Shown here: positions 9,111 through 17,778 of the stretch, piece after piece | Layout of the letters: every line of letters starts with the position of its first letter | Numbering within the stretch: position 1 is the first letter of the stretch | Source of the DNA: Telmatospirillum sp. | Lineage (GTDB): Bacteria; Pseudomonadota; Alphaproteobacteria; Rhodospirillales; Magnetospirillaceae | Assembly (NCBI GenBank): GCA_009712185.1 | Contig: WASQ01000042.1 | Span: forward strand, 1-64,000 | Direction of reading: 5' to 3' | Length of the DNA: 64,000 nucleotides | Position numbers and translations under genes: made by a program | The notes under the pieces: model-generated | What the model saw: the letters and a program-made list of their open reading frames with translations, nothing else | Database searches by the model: none | What the model was told of the DNA's origin: nothing

Positions 9111-9228
9111 TGGCGGACGCCGGCAGCAGGCCATCCGCCCCCGCACAATGAAAAGGGATCCGGGACAAGGGATCCGGTGCACCCCGCAAAGCGGGTGAGA
9201 GCGCAATGCCGGCAGAAGGCGTCACGTT

Positions 9229-10953
9229 TTAATCGCAGTCGTCGGGTGCCAAAGGATCCCCCGGAGCCGTTTGCCAGTCGAGCCCCGGAACGATGATGGA
9301 CCGGCTGCCGTCCATCTCCTCCTGCGTCACGATCAGGCCCCGCTGTTCCATGTAGGCCAGCATGCTGCGCGCCCGCCTGGACGACCGGCTGCCCAGCGCC
9401 CGCGCGATTCGCATGTCCGGCGGGCAGACGCACTGGTCATAGGCGGCCCGGGCCAGCAGCAGGAAGACCCCGTGGACGTCTTCCGGCAGGTCCGACGCCA
9501 GAGCCAGGGCCTTGCGCCACTCATCGTCAGGGACCTCTGCCTCGGCCATGCCATCGGTGGCCGCCGCCGCCCTGACGGTCGCCAGCTTACGCCGAAATGT
9601 CGACAGGTCCATGAGGCGGCCGTTCAGCCCCTTGGTGCGACAAAGCACGAGGAAATCCTGATAGAGAACTGATACAGAACGATAAACTGCCTCTGGATCG
9701 GACATCAATTCCGCCAGCGCGACGTCATGGTCGTTTCTTTTGGAAGCCGCCGCCGCGACCGTGCGCCGTGGCGGCACCGGGGCCATGACCGCGGCGGAAT
9801 CCCCGCCGGTTTCGTCCATGCCGTCCTGCACCGGCACGGTCTCTCCCGCCTTCTCCGGGTTCGGCGGGCTGTCCTCCGCCGGGTTCCCGATCCCGCCGGC
9901 GTCGGATCCGGAGATCGCCGGCGCGTCCTGCGGACAGGCTCCGGCATCATCGTCGGCGCCGCCTCCTGCTGCGGTGCCCCCCTCATCCGCATCCCCATCG
10001 CGGGAAGCCGGCGCCATCCGCGACGCCGACAGTTGTTGCAGGATATCGGCGGTCGACAGCGCGGCTCCGCGGCGCGGCGAATAGCGTGGCGTCTCGGACT
10101 GCCCGGGGCGGAACAAAAGGTCGCGCGCATCCTCTCGCGGGGTTTCCGGCAGGGGCAGAAGCTTGGGGCTGCCCGCGCGGGGCTTGGTCTTGACATCGCC
10201 GATGCGGATCGGCAGGGGGCGGCGTGCCATCGCGGGTCCCAGGGCCACGAAATGGCCCCGCAGCAGGTCCCGGAAGGTTTCCGCCTGCCGGCGCTCCATG
10301 CCCAGGAGATCGGCGGCGCGCGCCATGTCGATATCGAGAAAGGTCCGCCCCATCAGAAAATTGGACGCTTCCGCCGCGACATTCTTGGCGAGTTTGGCGA
10401 GACGCTGGGTCGCGATAATTCCGGCCAGTCCGCGTTTGCGGCCACGGCACATCAGATTGGTCATGGCGCCCAGCGATGCCTTCCGGGCCTCGTCGGAGAC
10501 CTCTCCGGCGGCCGCGGGGGCAAAAAGCTGCGCCTCGTCCACCACCACCAGCATGGGATACCAGTAGGTCCGTTCGACGTCGAACAACCCGCCCAAAAAA
10601 GCCGCCGCATGGCGCATCTGAGCCTCGGCGTCGAGATTTTCCAGATTAAGGACGATCGACACCCGGTGCTGGCGGACGCGCCCGCCGATCATCTGCAAGG
10701 CATTTTCGGTGAGGGCGGACGCGTCCACCACCACATGGCCGAACGCTTCGGCGACACTGACGAAATCGCCCTCAGGATCGATGATCGCCTGCTGAACCCA
10801 GGCGGCACTCTGCTCGATCAGACGACGGAGAAGATGCGATTTGCCCGAACCGGAATTGCCCTGAACCAGCAGACGCGTTGCCAGCAACTCCTCGAGATCG
10901 AGCGTCGCCGTGGTTCCGGACGCCGTCAATCCCATATCGATGCGAACCGTCAT
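9229..10953 (-). CDS. HerA-like P-loop ATPase (DUF87 type) with C-terminal winged-helix region
   Basis: 574 aa. The N-terminal HerA/FtsK-fold ATPase has Walker A GNSGSGKS at residues 32-39, Walker B MLVVVDEAQL at about 143-152, and a sensor segment RGLAGIIATQR. A low-complexity Pro/Gly/Asp/Ala-rich linker of roughly 150 residues separates it from a helical C-terminal third resembling a winged-helix DNA-binding domain (IARALGSRSSRRARSMLAYMEQRGLIV). HerA proteins pump DNA, usually with the nuclease NurA, but no nuclease lies beside this gene. ATG10953 is preferred over GTG10977 because it directly precedes the conserved fold and follows AAAGGGAG. Cytoplasmic; role unknown. Confidence 0.85.
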   Translation of the reverse strand: MTVRIDMGLTASGTTATLDLEELLATRLLVQGNSGSGKSHLLRRLIEQSAAWVQQAIIDPEGDFVSVAEAFGHVVVDASALTENALQMIGGRVRQHRVSIVLNLENLDAEAQMRHAAAFLGGLFDVERTYWYPMLVVVDEAQLFAPAAAGEVSDEARKASLGAMTNLMCRGRKRGLAGIIATQRLAKLAKNVAAEASNFLMGRTFLDIDMARAADLLGMERRQAETFRDLLRGHFVALGPAMARRPLPIRIGDVKTKPRAGSPKLLPLPETPREDARDLLFRPGQSETPRYSPRRGAALSTADILQQLSASRMAPASRDGDADEGGTAAGGGADDDAGACPQDAPAISGSDAGGIGNPAEDSPPNPEKAGETVPVQDGMDETGGDSAAVMAPVPPRRTVAAAASKRNDHDVALAELMSDPEAVYRSVSVLYQDFLVLCRTKGLNGRLMDLSTFRRKLATVRAAAATDGMAEAEVPDDEWRKALALASDLPEDVHGVFLLLARAAYDQCVCPPDMRIARALGSRSSRRARSMLAYMEQRGLIVTQEEMDGSRSIIVPGLDWQTAPGDPLAPDDCD

Positions 10954-11127
10954 CGACTCCCTTTCCTGCCACACCAACTGTTTTCACGGGCACTGCTCCC
11001 GGGACGCGTTCCTATACCTTAAACGCGCGCCTCGTTCGAGGGTCATCGTCACAGGTCGGCCGCGCGGAGCATGCAGACGTGGGATCCGCGCCCGATCATG
11101 CTATGATCCTGACGCTGGAGGTGACCC

Positions 11128-11679
11128 ATGAGTGGCGTCAGATTGGCAAGACCCGTCGATGCGCAGGCTATCGCCGCCGTCGAAGTCGAAACCTGGCGGA
11201 CCACCTACGCCGGAATTCTTCCCGACGAGGTCCTGGTCGGCCTGTCTGTCGATGGCAGAACACGGCACTGGCGAACGGAACTGGAACGAGCGCCCAAGGG
11301 CATCTGGGTGTGGCGGGACAATTCCGGCGCCATTTCCGGTTTCGGCCAGTGCGGACGCCAACGTGACCTGTCCCTGCCGTTCCAGGGCGAAATCAGCATG
11401 CTCTATGTCCAGACCGACGCCCAGGACAACGGAATTGGACGCCAGCTTCTGCTGGCATTGCTGGCGACCCTGCTGGCATCGGACTGCCGGACCATCCTGA
11501 CCTGGGTCCTGAGGTCCAACCCGTCGCGGTATTTTTACGACCATATGGGCGCGCGCGCCCTGCTGGAACGTCAGATACCGGTGGCAGGACACCTCATCGA
11601 CGCTGTCGGTTACGGCTGGGACGATCCGTCCCTGGTGTTGGATCGGTGGGTGCGCAGCGGCCATCACTGGGCCCCGTGA
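11128..11679 (+). CDS. GNAT family N-acetyltransferase
   Basis: 183 aa, GCN5-related acetyltransferase. The N-terminal motif VRLARPVDAQAIAAVEVETWRTTYAG is typical, the acetyl-CoA loop is TDAQDNGIGRQLLLALL (Q/RxxGxG/A), and the C-terminal ERQIPVAGHLIDAVGYGWDD strand completes the fold. It transfers acetyl from acetyl-CoA to an unknown amine. CTGGAGGTGACCC gives a strong ribosome-binding site. Monocistronic, between the divergent HerA-like gene and the convergent Nudix gene. Confidence 0.92.
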   Translation: MSGVRLARPVDAQAIAAVEVETWRTTYAGILPDEVLVGLSVDGRTRHWRTELERAPKGIWVWRDNSGAISGFGQCGRQRDLSLPFQGEISMLYVQTDAQDNGIGRQLLLALLATLLASDCRTILTWVLRSNPSRYFYDHMGARALLERQIPVAGHLIDAVGYGWDDPSLVLDRWVRSGHHWAP

Positions 11680-11700
11680 CCGCCCCGGCTGATTCCCCGT

Positions 11701-12174
11701 TCAACGCCACAGCGACAGCGGCCGTCTGGGCCCGGTTTCCCACACGTCGCCGAAATCGGTGAGGTCCAGCATCAACTGAATCAGACCGGCCTCCTCGACC
11801 GCCATCGCGGCCTGGGCGGGCGTCATCCATTCCCGGCGGCGCTGGTGCCGTTCGGGCCAGTCCTCCAGAATCTCACGCACCGCCAGCGGAAACACCAGCA
11901 CGTCGCACAGCCGCCGGCTTTCGGCGTCCATGCGTTTCACATACTGGAATGATCCGACGGGTTCGTTCCCCACATCACCCACCACGCCGGCCTCCTCGAA
12001 GGCCTCGCGGATGGCGACATCGGGACCGGGCAGATCCCCGACCGGCCACCCTTTCGGAATGATCCACCGGCCGGTTTCCCGGGTGGTGACCAGCGCCACC
12101 TGGAATTCCCCGTCCCGGACCGCGTAAGGCAACGCGGCGAACTGCCGGAAAGTTTTCTCTTTGCCTTTGCTCAT
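11701..12174 (-). CDS. Nudix hydrolase
   Basis: 157 aa. The Nudix box is complete: Gly in GDLPGPDVAIREAFEEAGVV with the REAFEEAG core (REUxEExGU), preceded by GRWIIPKGWPVG. Similar small alphaproteobacterial enzymes act on diphosphoinositol-like or dinucleotide polyphosphates, but the substrate is not readable here. Two strong GC hairpins lie upstream of its start. Confidence 0.93.
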   Translation of the reverse strand: MSKGKEKTFRQFAALPYAVRDGEFQVALVTTRETGRWIIPKGWPVGDLPGPDVAIREAFEEAGVVGDVGNEPVGSFQYVKRMDAESRRLCDVLVFPLAVREILEDWPERHQRRREWMTPAQAAMAVEEAGLIQLMLDLTDFGDVWETGPRRPLSLWR

Positions 12175-12574
12175 GCCGGCCTCGGCACACTGCCCGCTGA
12201 TACCAATTCACGGTGGCCGGAACCGGCCACCGGGCCGTCAAACGGCCACCCACAGGCCGCGACAAGGCCAGCTCATCGGGACCCGATACTCTTCAACGAT
12301 GGTCGCTCTTATGTCCGACCAGGGGCCGGAAGGCAACAAGATTGTCAGGGACTCTGTAAGGAATCTACCAAAACCGGATCGTCGGAACCGCAGATTCCGG
12401 ACTATTTTCGGTTCCAGATTGGAAAATATCTTTCACCAATGGGACGGCAGGCGGCACCGTTCCGTTTCCGCAAGGGTCAAAGAACGGCACATGAAACGGG
12501 AGAGGGAGAGGGAGAGGAAGAGGAAGAGGAAGAACGCCGGACCGGTGCCGGGTGGACGACGGTGTTCGATCAGG
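12175..12574. other. Intergenic interval with two hairpins and a purine-only tract
   Basis: Contains CGGTGGCCG-GAAC-CGGCCACCG (within 12211-12232) and GGCCGT-CAA-ACGGCC (12233-12247), then 250 bp without a credible gene. Within it, 12498-12534 is a 37-nt all-purine run. The hairpins sit in the 5' region of the Nudix gene (minus strand), so they may affect its mRNA. Confidence 0.6.
12498..12534. repeat. Simple-sequence purine tract (GAGAGG / AAGAGG hexamers)
   Basis: 37 consecutive purines made of about three GAGAGG-like units followed by about three AAGAGG-like units. Such mirror-type homopurine runs can form triplex DNA and are prone to slippage. It is outside any gene. Confidence 0.85.
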
Positions 12575-12614
12575 GCGATACCAACCGGTCCCGTGACGGA
12601 CCGGTTGGTATCGC
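12575..12614 (-). terminator. Large inverted repeat downstream of the autotransporter gene
   Basis: Perfect 17-bp arms, GCGATACCAACCGGTCC (12575-12591) and its complement (12598-12614), with loop CGTGAC. It lies 5 bp past the autotransporter stop (12620) on the minus strand. There is no T-run, so it would act as a Rho-assisted terminator or a 3' mRNA stabiliser. Confidence 0.7.
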
Positions 12615-12619
12615 AACGC

Positions 12620-14563
12620 TCAGAAGCGGTAGGACAGGCCGATATTGGCGTAGCTGCTCGACGCGCCTCGCTGACCGACGCTGCCGCCGCCGTAGAGCGT
12701 GGCGACAACGCCCCCCGACAGCGGTGCTTCCACCCCGCCGGAGATCGACGTCCAGTTGTGGCCCGGTTCGGTCACCGGCATCGCGAATGACGTCGGCGCA
12801 CCATTGACCGACGCCAGCATATAGCGCTTCTGCATCTGGAAGTCGCTGTTGAAGAGCACCGTCAGGCTGGGGTTGAGCGTGACGGAACCGAGCGAGACCG
12901 AGGTGGCCGCCTTTGCACCGGCGGTTCCGACAAACAACCGGCGCCGCTGCTGGCCGAAGTTCATGGAGGTGCTGTCGCCCTGCCCTTCCGAATAGGCCTC
13001 CACCAGGGCCTGTTCATAGGCCACGGACAGCAACGGTGTGAGAACAACCCCGTCCAGATGGTGATCGTTTCCGATCAGCAGGCGCCCGCCGGCGTAGGTG
13101 CCGTGCGTGCCACCGGAATTGACCCTGGTATCGGCAAGGACCGGCGTGACCCGGCGCACATTGTCGAAGTCCGTCCGCCCGATGGTGGCCGACAGTTGCG
13201 CAAAAGCGGAGTGATAGCTGTAAATTCCGTAAAATGTCTGCGTGAACAGCGTTTGACTGTAACGTCCGCTGCTGCCCGAGAAATCATAGCTGGCATCCGT
13301 GTAGGACGAGATGGTTCCAACCTTGAGACCGTTGGTGCCACCGTACTCCACACCGACATGGCCGCCGTTGGCGGTGCCGCTGACATGAGTGCTGTTGCCT
13401 GGATTGACCGAGGTCGGCGCGATATCGGCATTGCCGAACACGGACCAGCCGGTGTCGAACCGCGTCTCCTCCCCGATCCGGGAATCGAGCGCCCGATTGA
13501 CCGAACGGGCCGCGACGTCGGCAGTTTCAGCCAGCAAAGCGACCTTGCCCGGCGCAGACAGGATCGACGCGATATATTGCGCCTCGGCCTGCTGGATCGC
13601 TGTCGTCGGATGGACATCATCCGCGAAAAAATAAGTCTTATCGGCATTCGGGGCGACCAGTGTCGCGGTCGTGCAGGCGATGGAACTGCTGGTCGCGCAA
13701 GCCGGGGTCGTCGCATTCACCAACCCGTATGAAGCCGGCGAGGCGATAATCTCGCTCGCCAGACGGGCGATGTCCGCATAGATGATGCTGGTGCCGCCGA
13801 TACCCTGCAATCCGGCGTTAAGCGCCTGATTGTAATAGCTTGACATGGTCGACAGGAACGCCGCCCCCGAGGTGCCCGACGCCAGCCCGAGAGGCGTGTT
13901 GCCGACGTCCGGAAGATTGGGGACCAGAATGAATTTCGCGCCGGCATTGACGAGGGCCTGAACATTCGCCGCTTCGGCCGCTCCGGCCTGCTGGATCGTC
14001 AGAGCCGCGAGCAACAGGGTGGCGTTGTTGGGCGGGGTGGCTTGCGAGGTGACATTCTGGGCAAGGCTCAGGACGTCATTGCCGCCCCCATAGACCGCGT
14101 AAAGCGCCCCTGGATCGGCGCGGCCACCGGTCGCGGAAAGATAGGTTCCGATCTGCTGGGAGACGCCCAGAGTATTCAGGGTATTCATCGGGCAGGCGGC
14201 GCTGTAGGCCGAGGCAACGCAAGCGCCGCCCTGCGCATAGTTGTTGCCGCCGAGAACGGAAACCGACAGCGCCTGTGCGGCGCCCGGAACACCGACGATC
14301 GCCTCATAGGGGGACACGGTAATTCCGTAGGAAGCCCCCAGGATCTGATCCCATTCCAGGCCCGGATTGGTGGTGAAGCGCAATCCCGTGGTCGGCGCCA
14401 GAGGCGAACGAAAAGTCCCGGCGTCGCTCAGGCTGTCACCAAAAACATAGAAATTATTAAAGCTCTGGCTGAATGCCGGCTGAGCGAACGCGACCCATGC
14501 CGCGGTCCCGCAGGCCAGAAGGCACGAACGCTTGAACGACCTCTCCAGTCCAACAAATGCCAT
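12620..14563 (-). CDS. Autotransporter with SGNH/GDSL esterase passenger (EstA-like)
   Basis: 647 aa. A Sec signal (KRSCLLACGTAAWVAFAQPAFS) is followed by a GDSL lipase/esterase passenger. The nucleophile lies in FGDSLSDAG (Ser44), the oxyanion block contains GGNDV, and the catalytic Asp/His are in DDVHP near residue 317. The last 270 residues form an autotransporter beta-barrel ending GLSYRF, with the terminal Phe used for outer-membrane insertion. It should display a cell-surface esterase, as P. aeruginosa EstA does. ATG14563 follows AAGGGGGTAACG; an upstream in-frame start at 14599 lacks support. Confidence 0.93.
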   Translation of the reverse strand: MAFVGLERSFKRSCLLACGTAAWVAFAQPAFSQSFNNFYVFGDSLSDAGTFRSPLAPTTGLRFTTNPGLEWDQILGASYGITVSPYEAIVGVPGAAQALSVSVLGGNNYAQGGACVASAYSAACPMNTLNTLGVSQQIGTYLSATGGRADPGALYAVYGGGNDVLSLAQNVTSQATPPNNATLLLAALTIQQAGAAEAANVQALVNAGAKFILVPNLPDVGNTPLGLASGTSGAAFLSTMSSYYNQALNAGLQGIGGTSIIYADIARLASEIIASPASYGLVNATTPACATSSSIACTTATLVAPNADKTYFFADDVHPTTAIQQAEAQYIASILSAPGKVALLAETADVAARSVNRALDSRIGEETRFDTGWSVFGNADIAPTSVNPGNSTHVSGTANGGHVGVEYGGTNGLKVGTISSYTDASYDFSGSSGRYSQTLFTQTFYGIYSYHSAFAQLSATIGRTDFDNVRRVTPVLADTRVNSGGTHGTYAGGRLLIGNDHHLDGVVLTPLLSVAYEQALVEAYSEGQGDSTSMNFGQQRRRLFVGTAGAKAATSVSLGSVTLNPSLTVLFNSDFQMQKRYMLASVNGAPTSFAMPVTEPGHNWTSISGGVEAPLSGGVVATLYGGGSVGQRGASSSYANIGLSYRF

Positions 14564-14724
14564 CGTTACCCCCTTATGTTGCGCATTTTTCCCGCTCATT
14601 CGAAACGGGGCCGCGTTTTCCGGGCCCGGCAGTTCCAGCGCCCGGTCGTCACTGTCAGGCCCACCCTACCGGCATTTGCGGCGGCTGGCGACGGCCCCTC
14701 CCGTAAACCGTTCCCGGCCACGGG

Positions 14725-15378
14725 TCATGGCGCCGCCGCCCGGTCCTTCGAGCACGACCGTTCACACATGCTGGTGTGCAATTGGCGCGTCAAGCGTTTG
14801 TGTAACGGGTGCTCCGGCCCTGGAAAGGAGGCATAAGCCCAAGGTCTTATGAAACGTCCCGGCGAGCCTTGCCCGCCAGGATTCACGGTTAGGTTTCCCC
14901 GTCGCCGCATCCTGGTCACACCGGCGTCCATCGCCGCCATGCCCCGGAAGTCGCGGACCCCCGCGATCCGCCTGACATAATTGTCGCCGGAGGTCATCAC
15001 ATTGACGCTCCGGGCGGCGCTCATCAGTTCGGATTCGCAGCCGCGGGAGACCTGCGACACCACAACGGCATGATCTGCGAGTTCGCCGTCATGATCGATC
15101 CCGAGATAACTTCGCCCCGCAACCGACATTCCTCCCGAGTCGCTGTTGCCCGGATTGGCGAGGATCAACATGCCGCCGCCTCCCGGCGAAGTGCTGTTTT
15201 GGACAGGCTCCGTCGACAATCGCGGATGACAGGACCGGCGTCCGTCCCGTCCCGGCCGTTTAGCTGTCGGCGAATGCCGGCCCGCCACCAGAAGAACAAG
15301 CATTACCAAGCCGCCCCGCAAAAGCCGCCGGTCGTCGATCCGGTTGAACCGCCGACCCCTTTTTACCGCCACCATCAT
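14725..15378 (-). CDS. Uncharacterised probable exported or membrane-anchored protein
   Basis: 217 aa, no family recognised. Evidence that it is a gene: AGGAG 5 nt before tandem ATGs (15378, 15375), a basic N-terminus followed by a hydrophobic stretch (LLRGGLVMLVLLVAG) resembling a signal anchor, and coding-like G/C third positions from about residue 85 to 170 (LGIDHDGELADHAVVV, NVMTSGDNYVRRIAG, VRDFRGMAAMDAG). The last 45 residues have atypical codons, so the true end may be earlier through a frameshift. Lies upstream of the autotransporter on the same strand. Moderate confidence. Confidence 0.45.
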   Translation of the reverse strand: MMVAVKRGRRFNRIDDRRLLRGGLVMLVLLVAGRHSPTAKRPGRDGRRSCHPRLSTEPVQNSTSPGGGGMLILANPGNSDSGGMSVAGRSYLGIDHDGELADHAVVVSQVSRGCESELMSAARSVNVMTSGDNYVRRIAGVRDFRGMAAMDAGVTRMRRRGNLTVNPGGQGSPGRFIRPWAYASFPGPEHPLHKRLTRQLHTSMCERSCSKDRAAAP

Positions 15379-15834
15379 CCCCTCTCCTGTCATCAGCACC
15401 AGCGGAGCCGGCATCGAACAGCGGGCGCCGGATTGACGCCCGGTTTTCAATTCTGCCGCCATATCACCTTACGGTTTCGTTGCTGTCTCCGAGGAACCGA
15501 CATTCAGTAACAATTGGTAACGGGGACAGTGGCGGACCTCGGGCATGGCGGATTGCCTTAACCAGATATTATTGACTTTGGTATTCTCCCTTGAGTTGTT
15601 TTTATGAAAAGAACATCTCCGAAGGAGAAAGCGACCATCTTGAAACAATCGCCGTGCGGCAGCACCTATTCCCGAAGCAGGGAACCTGGGTGGGGGTCCG
15701 GGACCTGCAACAATCAGCGGATCGGCATAATCTCTGTCCGGGAATTCCGGTTGCATTTATGGCAACCCCTCAGGCATGGGGGATTTATCGGAATCCCTGA
15801 CCAAGTAAGAGTGCCGGCATTGGGAGGGCATAAC
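15379..15834. other. 456-bp intergenic interval upstream of the TorD-type gene
   Basis: Relatively AT-rich around 15550-15620. Contains a direct repeat GTAAC-AATTG-GTAAC (15507-15521) with the 10-bp period of OmpR-type regulator sites, and a short hairpin GGGATT...AATCCC near 15778-15800. The torD frame is open back to an ATG at 15604, but that stretch lacks a ribosome-binding site and coding character. Confidence 0.5.
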
Positions 15835-16428
15835 ATGATCGTCGCAGGAGTTATTCTTGAGGACTGTCTGCGTGCCGATCTTTACGGCCTCCTCGGAAGC
15901 CTGCTGTCCGTGCCGCCCGGAGCGCGGCGCCTGGCGCGCCGGCGCCGGCTGGAGGGAGACTCCACCGCCCTGGGGGACGCGCTGGCCGATCTCGCCCAGG
16001 CGGCGAAACGGATGGATGCGAGACGGGTTGAGGAGGAATATGACGCGCTTTTCGTCGGCGATGGAACGTCGGAGGTCGTTCCCCTTGGCTCCCGTTATCG
16101 TGACGGATTGTCTCTGACCATTCCGCTGGGCGCTCTCAGGGGGGATATGGCGCGGCTTGGAGCCCCCCGCGCGCCGGGAATCGCCGAGACAGAGGACCAT
16201 ATCGCGAGCCTGCTCGAGACAATGCGCGGTCTGATCGAAGGAGCCTTCGGCCCGCCGGCCGGCCTGCCGGCACAATTCGCCTTTTTCCGGACCTATATGA
16301 TGCCCTGGGCCGGGCGCTTCTTCGATGATCTGTCGGCGGCGCCGTCAGCCGATTTCTACCGGGCGATCGGGGTCGTCGGCGGACGCTTCATGACACTGGA
16401 GGCAATGCTGTTGAGAATATCCGGATAG
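15835..16428 (+). CDS. TorD/DmsD family molybdoenzyme maturation chaperone
   Basis: 197 aa, nearly all helical. The family signature is EEEYDALFVGDGTSEVVPLG followed by SRYRDG, matching the ExxxLF-G-x-P-xGS pattern of TorD/DmsD/NarJ chaperones. The rest contains a conserved EDHIASLLETM helix and FFRTYMMPWAGRFFDDL. These proteins bind the Tat signal of molybdenum reductases or dehydrogenases in the cytoplasm and guard cofactor insertion. No molybdoenzyme gene is present in the window, so the client is unknown. ATG15835 follows GGGAGGG; longer in-frame starts back to 15604 look non-coding. Confidence 0.85.
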   Translation: MIVAGVILEDCLRADLYGLLGSLLSVPPGARRLARRRRLEGDSTALGDALADLAQAAKRMDARRVEEEYDALFVGDGTSEVVPLGSRYRDGLSLTIPLGALRGDMARLGAPRAPGIAETEDHIASLLETMRGLIEGAFGPPAGLPAQFAFFRTYMMPWAGRFFDDLSAAPSADFYRAIGVVGGRFMTLEAMLLRISG

Positions 16429-16546
16429 TCTGTCCGGCGATGGCACGCCGGCGGGCCCGGCCAGCAATGGGAATGCGCCCCCTGACCGCGGCGGGCCCCG
16501 CTCGCCACGGTCAGGGGATGACAGGCACGTCGGGCCGACCAGGCGA

Positions 16547-17605
16547 TCAGCCCTTGGCAAGCGAGGCCATATCGATAACGAAACGATAATGCACGTCGCT
16601 CGCCAGCATCCGCTCATAGGCTCCGTTGATCGACTGGATGTCGATCAATTCGACATCGCAGGTAATGCCCTTTTCCGCGCAGAAATCCAGCATCTCCTGC
16701 GTTTCCGCGATGCCACCGATGACCGATCCCGCGACGCTGCGCCGCCCCATGATCAGCGGTACGGTGTTCACCGCCGGTTCGGTCTGCCCCAGAAGCCCGA
16801 CCACGACATGAACCCCCTCCCGCGCGAGCGTGGAGATGTAAGGATTGATGTCATGCGGATGCGGCACCGTGTCGAGAATCATGTCAAAACGGTTCCGGGC
16901 CGCGGCCATCTGCTCCGGATCGGTCGACAAAATGACATGGTCGGCCCCCAGGCGACGGGCCTCCGCCTCCTTCGACAGAGTCCGGGTGAACAGCGAGACC
17001 TCCGCCCCCATGGCTTTGGCGAATTTCAGCCCCATATGGCCGAGGCCGCCCAGCCCGACGATTGCCACCTGCCGGTCCGGCCCGACGTTCCAGTGCCGAA
17101 GCGGGGAATAGGTCGTGATGCCGGCGCACAGCAGCGGCGCGGCGGATTTGAGATCAAGCGCGGCGGGAACGCGCAGGACGAATTTTTCGGAAACGACAAT
17201 TTTTTCCGAATAGCCGCCAAAGGTCGGCAACCCGTCATGCCGGTCATGGCCGTTATAGGTCGGGGTCAATCCCTCCTCGCAATACTGTTCCAGCCCTTCG
17301 TGACAGGGGTCGCAATGCTGACAGGAATCGACCATGCAGCCGACAGCCGCGAGGTCGCCGGGTTTGAAGGTCTTGACCAACGGTCCGACTGCGCTCACCC
17401 GGCCGACGATTTCGTGCCCGGGGACCATCGGATAAATCGAATTGTGCCATTCGTTCCGCGCCTGATGCAGGTCCGAATGGCAAACGCCACAATAGAGGAT
17501 GTCGATCACGACGTCATCCGGACGGGGATCACGCCGTTCGAACAGGTGCGGCCCCAAGGCCGTCGTCGCGGATTGCGCGGCATATCCCTTGACCGTCAAA
17601 GGCAT
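16547..17605 (-). CDS. Zinc-dependent NAD(P) alcohol dehydrogenase (YahK/cinnamyl-alcohol type)
   Basis: 352 aa. Catalytic zinc ligands lie in YCGVCHSDLH and PGHEIVG, and the structural zinc cluster is DSCQHCDPCHEGLEQYC. The Rossmann motif is GLGGLGHMG, followed by an FTR cofactor-specificity loop that suggests NADPH. This class reduces broad aldehydes to alcohols. ATG17605 has AAGGAGA 5 nt upstream; a longer frame to 17626 is less likely. Divergently transcribed from an AraC-type gene 173 bp away, an arrangement like the aldehyde-responsive yqhC-yqhD pair of E. coli, so induction by aldehydes is plausible. Confidence 0.95.
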   Translation of the reverse strand: MPLTVKGYAAQSATTALGPHLFERRDPRPDDVVIDILYCGVCHSDLHQARNEWHNSIYPMVPGHEIVGRVSAVGPLVKTFKPGDLAAVGCMVDSCQHCDPCHEGLEQYCEEGLTPTYNGHDRHDGLPTFGGYSEKIVVSEKFVLRVPAALDLKSAAPLLCAGITTYSPLRHWNVGPDRQVAIVGLGGLGHMGLKFAKAMGAEVSLFTRTLSKEAEARRLGADHVILSTDPEQMAAARNRFDMILDTVPHPHDINPYISTLAREGVHVVVGLLGQTEPAVNTVPLIMGRRSVAGSVIGGIAETQEMLDFCAEKGITCDVELIDIQSINGAYERMLASDVHYRFVIDMASLAKG

Positions 17606-17778
17606 GAGTGTCTCCTTCAATTTCAATGAAAAGCCGTGCCCACGGCCATGACGGGAATTCTGTCGGAAACCCCCGTTGACGCGGTAGCAAGATCCTGCGA
17701 ATTTTTTGCCTAATCCTGCAAAACACCGTTTCGCTGGTCTGATCCCCCGATGGTCTCATTCGGGTCCGGAAGGAAGGC

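Noticed and set aside
15604-15834. In-frame N-terminal extension of the TorD-type protein
   Set aside because: No ribosome-binding site at ATG15604 and the encoded 77 residues are low in coding character; ATG15835 has GGGAGGG.
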